A stretch of DNA of 64,000 nucleotides, taken from Burhinus oedicnemus (taxonomy: Eukaryota > Chordata > Aves > Charadriiformes > Burhinidae). Position 1 is the stretch's first letter; each line of letters opens with the position of its first letter. The position numbers and the translations under genes are program-made. The notes under the pieces are model-generated. The model saw nothing but the letters and a program-made list of their open reading frames with translations. It was not told the origin of the DNA and did no database searches. The stretch lies in contig VFFE01006671.1 in NCBI GenBank assembly GCA_008921705.1, positions 512,441 through 576,440 on the forward strand, in the 5' to 3' direction. Shown here one piece after another: positions 59,894-64,000 of the stretch.

Positions 59894-61153
59894 ATCCAAA
59901 CACTCCACTAAAACTTTGCATTTCTTCTGTCAGGTCTCACCTTCTAACAGGTGTGTACCTGCTGTTCCAAAAACTAGCCTGAAGACATTAACTCCTATAT
60001 GGCTTCCACCTCCATTTCTAGATTAAGATTCTTCATTGTAAGAAACATCATCAGCCCATGAAGCTAGTACTTTGGTTGAGCTTTGAAATTGGTACTAAGT
60101 TCACATTAACTTTGAAGTCACTACAGACTTGATAAAATCTATTCCTTTACTTAGTTTTTAGTTGCTGACACAACAGATATGTTCCTATTTCCTCCAGGAG
60201 ACGTGTAATTTAATTTCAGAATTCATTAAATGTTTGTGCTCTGCCTATTCCCTGGGCTGCATGACGAAAAATCCTGGACAAGGGAGCATAACTGAAGCTA
60301 AACATTTCCCTCATTCAAGGATAAAATTTTAGCCTCTATCTCCTAAAAGATATCCAAACTTTTTAGAACAACTTCACCTTTTCCTTGAAGATTTAAAAGA
60401 AGAAACTTACACACAGAAGAACTTTGCACTTTTCCCACCCTTTTAAATTTACCTTTATTATTTGTAAACTACTGCATCCTCTCAGCATAAGGAATTAATC
60501 AGTTCTTCTCTGAGCTACCCTACAATCCACTTTCCATTTTCCCAGCCAAACATCTGTACTTGGCCTCCCCCACCTGCTGTTCTTGATGAGTTAGTTTACC
60601 ATCTCAGTCGCTGCAACTTCCTTTTCAGTTTCACTAGACAATGGACCGGTGCTTTACTGAATGACTATGCCTTCTGTCTTTCCTATCACTCCATCTTTTT
60701 CCCTTCACAAAACTGAGGTGATAAGATGAAACACAAGAAGCAGAGGCTGCCTCCTCTGCTTAAAGAGAAATCTCTTGTTTAATTCCGGGTAACTCATATG
60801 TGCTAGGTTTTCCAAGATTAAAACTAAGATATTGGAAAAAAAACCCAGTAAGACAAATGCAAAGACAAGCCAAGAGCGAGGAGTCCAAATACATGTATTA
60901 AAAAAAAAAACACGCTACATTTGCTTTAAGGCTGATTAGAGAGAAGGCCAACGCAAACACATTCCTACAAACCACTGTGTAACATTGTTTTGCCTGTGTG
61001 CAGTGTTACCCAATTGGCCATTTCCATTTTATTTAATAAAGTAAATGTGATGAGATGCTACAGTACCCCATGTTGTCAATTCATGACATATTTTAGGCAT
61101 ATATGTATTTCTCAGGTTATAAAAACCTGTAAATGTAAGAATCTTAAATGAAA

Positions 61154-61545
61154 AATAAGCCTGGAGAAGCTTATTAAAAATTAGCCCGGAGAAGAGAAGG
61201 CTCAGGGGAGACCTTACCGCTCTCTACAACTACCTGAAAGGAGGTTGTAAAGAGATGGGGGTTGATCTCTTCTCCCAAGTAACAAGCGATAGGACAAGAG
61301 GAAATGGCCGCAAGTTACACCAGGGGAGGCTTAAATTGGATATTAGGAAAAATTTCTTCACCCAAGGGTCATCAAGCATTGGAACAGGCTGCCCAGGAAG
61401 TAGTGGAATTGCCATCCCTGGAGGTGTTTAAAAGACAGGTCGACGCGGTGCTGAGGGACATGGTTTAGTGGTGGTTTTGGCAGTGATGGTTGGACTCAAT
61501 GATCTTAAATGTCTCTTCCAACCTAGGTGATTCTATGATTCTCAA
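61154..61545 (+). mobile_element. CR1 LINE with rearranged 5' junction
   Basis: From AGCCCGGAGAAGAGAAGGCT through GGAACAGGCTGCCCAGGAAG and GGTTGGACTCAATGATCTTA to TTCCAACCTAGGTGATTCTA and TGATTCT, a CR1 with an intact 3' end. The 5' end carries a duplicated 14-base block (61156-61169 and 61181-61194, two differences) and a 7-base inverted repeat (AATAAGC/GCTTATT). Confidence 0.95.
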
Positions 61546-64000
61546 ACTATTCTGTAGTACATGAATCGTACAGGCTGAAGAACCAGAAGGCAATAAATAA
61601 AACCTACAACTTATTTCTGTAAGTCTCACTGTTTTGGAAGGTTGCTGGGAGCCAAGAATGCACAAATGGATCAGACTGAGGAACAGAACTCTCCCCATAG
61701 ATGACTCAACAGCTCCAAAACCAAACCACTCCACCATTTTATCCTATTGATCTACATTAAAATGTAACATTTAAAAGAATTTTCTTAGACTACAGTAAAA
61801 CAAATTTAAATAATTCCTGGTTTTCTTGCATCTAATGGACATGCCTAAAATCTGAAGTGTATTTCTTGGGAATTTTTTATTATTATTTGAACAGTACATA
61901 TGCAAATAGCACTATAAAACTCATACTAATGGTTAATTCCAGATTGACCTAATTCAAACAAGGGTACTAAACCATTTCTACGCAGACTTTCAGTTCTGCT
62001 TTGTGTATGATTCTCTTTTGCCATTACATGCACATCAATACCTTACAGCAGTATGCAAAGCGTCATGAAATTCAGCTACTAGTAGTCCATATTCCTCTCT
62101 AACCCTTCTCCCAGGAAGAGGACTGTATGTGTAATATTTTCTTTTTGTGTAACTTTTGATTTATTTTTTAAATTAGAAGTAGCAAGCTTGATGTGTTCTT
62201 TTTTACACTTATGAGGCAAAAAGAACAGCTGCAAGTGTCCTTGAACATACTTGTTTCCCCATGGGCATTTAGTTCATAATCTAAAAAAATTCACCTGCAA
62301 AATGAATAACTCTATGCTTCTGAAGTTCCCCCTCCCTATGCCTCAGGAATAGTTTTCAATCACAGTTTTGGGGTCTGAGCCTTTTGCAACCTAAAAACTC
62401 CTTTTACAATACTAAGCCTTGTGCATCTCAAGTATTGGAAATAATTGGTGATCTGACAAAATCCAGGACTGCTCTACAAATCAAAAAGAAAAAAAATGAC
62501 AAAGTTTTATTGTTAAAGAGACAGATGTTACACTGTTTAGGGTCAAATGTGAGGTGACAGCCTCCTGGAGGGGGGGAAAAAAACCCCCAACAAACGAAGA
62601 CAACCACACACAACAAACCAACACTAAAGCCGTTTCCTATCAGCATCTCTAGATACCTATCACCCACAATTCCTAAAGCTAACCTCTTCCTTTACCAATT
62701 CTTCCAAGAACTATAAAATATTATTTCAGTAACATGTTCACTTCTGAAGATGAGAACTGGTCCAGGCTTTTTGAGGTTGAGATGGAAACAGAAAACAAGT
62801 CTCCTAGCAATTCAATTTCTTAAAATCTTACCAAAAGGAAAAAAACCCAAGTACTTTAACACAGCCTTCCACTTCTGGCTTTAAAAATGGCATCATTTCT
62901 CTGATATCAAAGTCATGAATTGGAGTTGGCTGGAGTTTTGTGGGGCAATGTTGCACTTAAGTCAAATTTAGGGAAACAGCAGAATCTTCAAACAGTAAAA
63001 CCACAACTGTGTAGAGGTAAGAGTCAACAAACTCTCCAACAAGCACTACTCCTTTCTAGTGAATGATAAGATCCGCTAAAGGAAATAAGTTTCAAACTAA
63101 AGCATTATCTATCAATATTTTCTTGCCTTGTTCCTTTTGCATAAACTGTGTCACTACAGCAGCTACCACAACAAACATGAACACATAGTATTTAATCAAG
63201 TCTACAAGACTGATTTACTTTCTCTGTAAGAAACAGCACAAAAGTCTTAAATCTCACTAAGATTTTCAGTTAAGCTACATAGGAGAATTAAGGCTTTAAC
63301 AGTGCTGATGGCTTTTAACAAGAGCTAATACACAGCATGGGAGGCACATGAGCTGGAAAATCCTCCCTGGGGCTGTAGATACAGGTGAGTTCAGGGCTGT
63401 TCAGTGGGTCTTTCTGCAGAAAGGAGGACACAGTCCCTCATTCATGCCAGAAGCATCAGCTCCTTAAAATATTGTTTTGAGATTTTGGTTGCACTTCTTC
63501 CATCCTCTTTTTATTTATATCCCTCCCCACCTGAGGACCCAAAGCATTGGGGAAAATGGTATGCCTGAACAGTCACAGCTATACGGGTATCCCAGCAACA
63601 ATGGGATTTGCGTTTTGTTCCTCACTTCTCATTTCATATATGTAAGCAGGGCACTGGGAAAAATCATTCAGCCACTAACAACGCTCCTTGGGACAACTTC
63701 AACAAGGTAGACTCAGCCAGAGGTGGAGCAGTGCATTTAATACCCCTTCCAAAAACCTCTCCCAATTTGTATCTAGTTGGAAGAACCAGTATAAGCTACT
63801 GGCATCCATACTAGCCTACAGAAATAAAGTCTCAAAGTTCAGCTGTGCCTTATTTAAATAAATAAATAAATCTCATTTTGCCTGCAACCCACCACTCAAT
63901 AATGACACTGAAAGCTCTTATTCCTTCATATGAAGAGGAAAGAGAGAAATACTGTTCTCATTCTCTACACTACTGATTTTAATACTGTGCCATACCATTC
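61546..64000. other. Gene-poor region to window end
   Basis: About 2.5 kb of AT-rich sequence without a recognised gene. It ends with an AAAT simple repeat at 63854-63871. Confidence 0.6.

Noticed and set aside
28017..64000. Search for the longer sestrin-1 N-terminal exons and for the next gene upstream (CEP57L1 in human)
   Set aside because: No translated segment resembling either was found; they probably lie beyond the window.

Overview
The window looks like bird genomic DNA. Coding capacity is sparse and exon-sized. The interspersed repeats are CR1 LINE 3' ends, with the classic avian tail in which a GGTTGGACTAGATGATCT-type stretch precedes a CCCTTCCAACC-type stretch, plus ancient MIR-like SINEs. 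The two recognised genes lie in the same convergent order as human 6q21: ARMC2 on the + strand and SESN1 on the - strand. A crocodilian or turtle origin is less likely but cannot be strictly excluded.

Positions 1-5571 hold the 3' end of ARMC2: two coding exons (895-1052 and 5414-5571) separated by a 4.4 kb intron with one decayed CR1. From 5572 to about 9945 is the tail-to-tail interval between ARMC2 and SESN1. It is moderately GC-rich and has no recognisable gene.

Positions 9945-19865 hold SESN1 on the - strand. A GU-flanked poly(A) signal and a 3' UTR of about 1 kb are followed by nine coding exons that join in correct phase to give the last 458 residues of sestrin-1. The AhpD-like Cys/Tyr/His motif, the leucine-pocket residues and the Asp-Asp motif used for GATOR2 binding are all present. 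The first recognised exon (19800-19865) is the first exon shared by sestrin-1 isoforms as I recall them, so the alternative N-terminal exons lie further upstream. A dense CpG island at about 27.24-28.02 kb is the best promoter candidate. Between it and the first shared exon lies a near-consensus p53 response element (25948-25967), consistent with SESN1 being a p53 target.

From 28 to 64 kb I recognise no exon. This is probably the long upstream intron of a longer SESN1 isoform, or upstream intergenic DNA. It carries CR1 copies (old at about 53.5-54.1 kb, younger at 54.6 and 61.2 kb), short LTR-like fragments, microsatellites and one open frame ending at a perfect splice donor (59058-59264).

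The most unusual items are a Penelope-like remnant with a decayed hammerhead-ribozyme core in the last SESN1 intron, the p53 element, the CpG island without a recognisable N-terminal exon, a hairpin with 14-bp perfect arms around a C-tract, and a fold-back junction at the 5' end of a CR1. No bacterial-type system, CRISPR array or obvious novel gene cluster is present.
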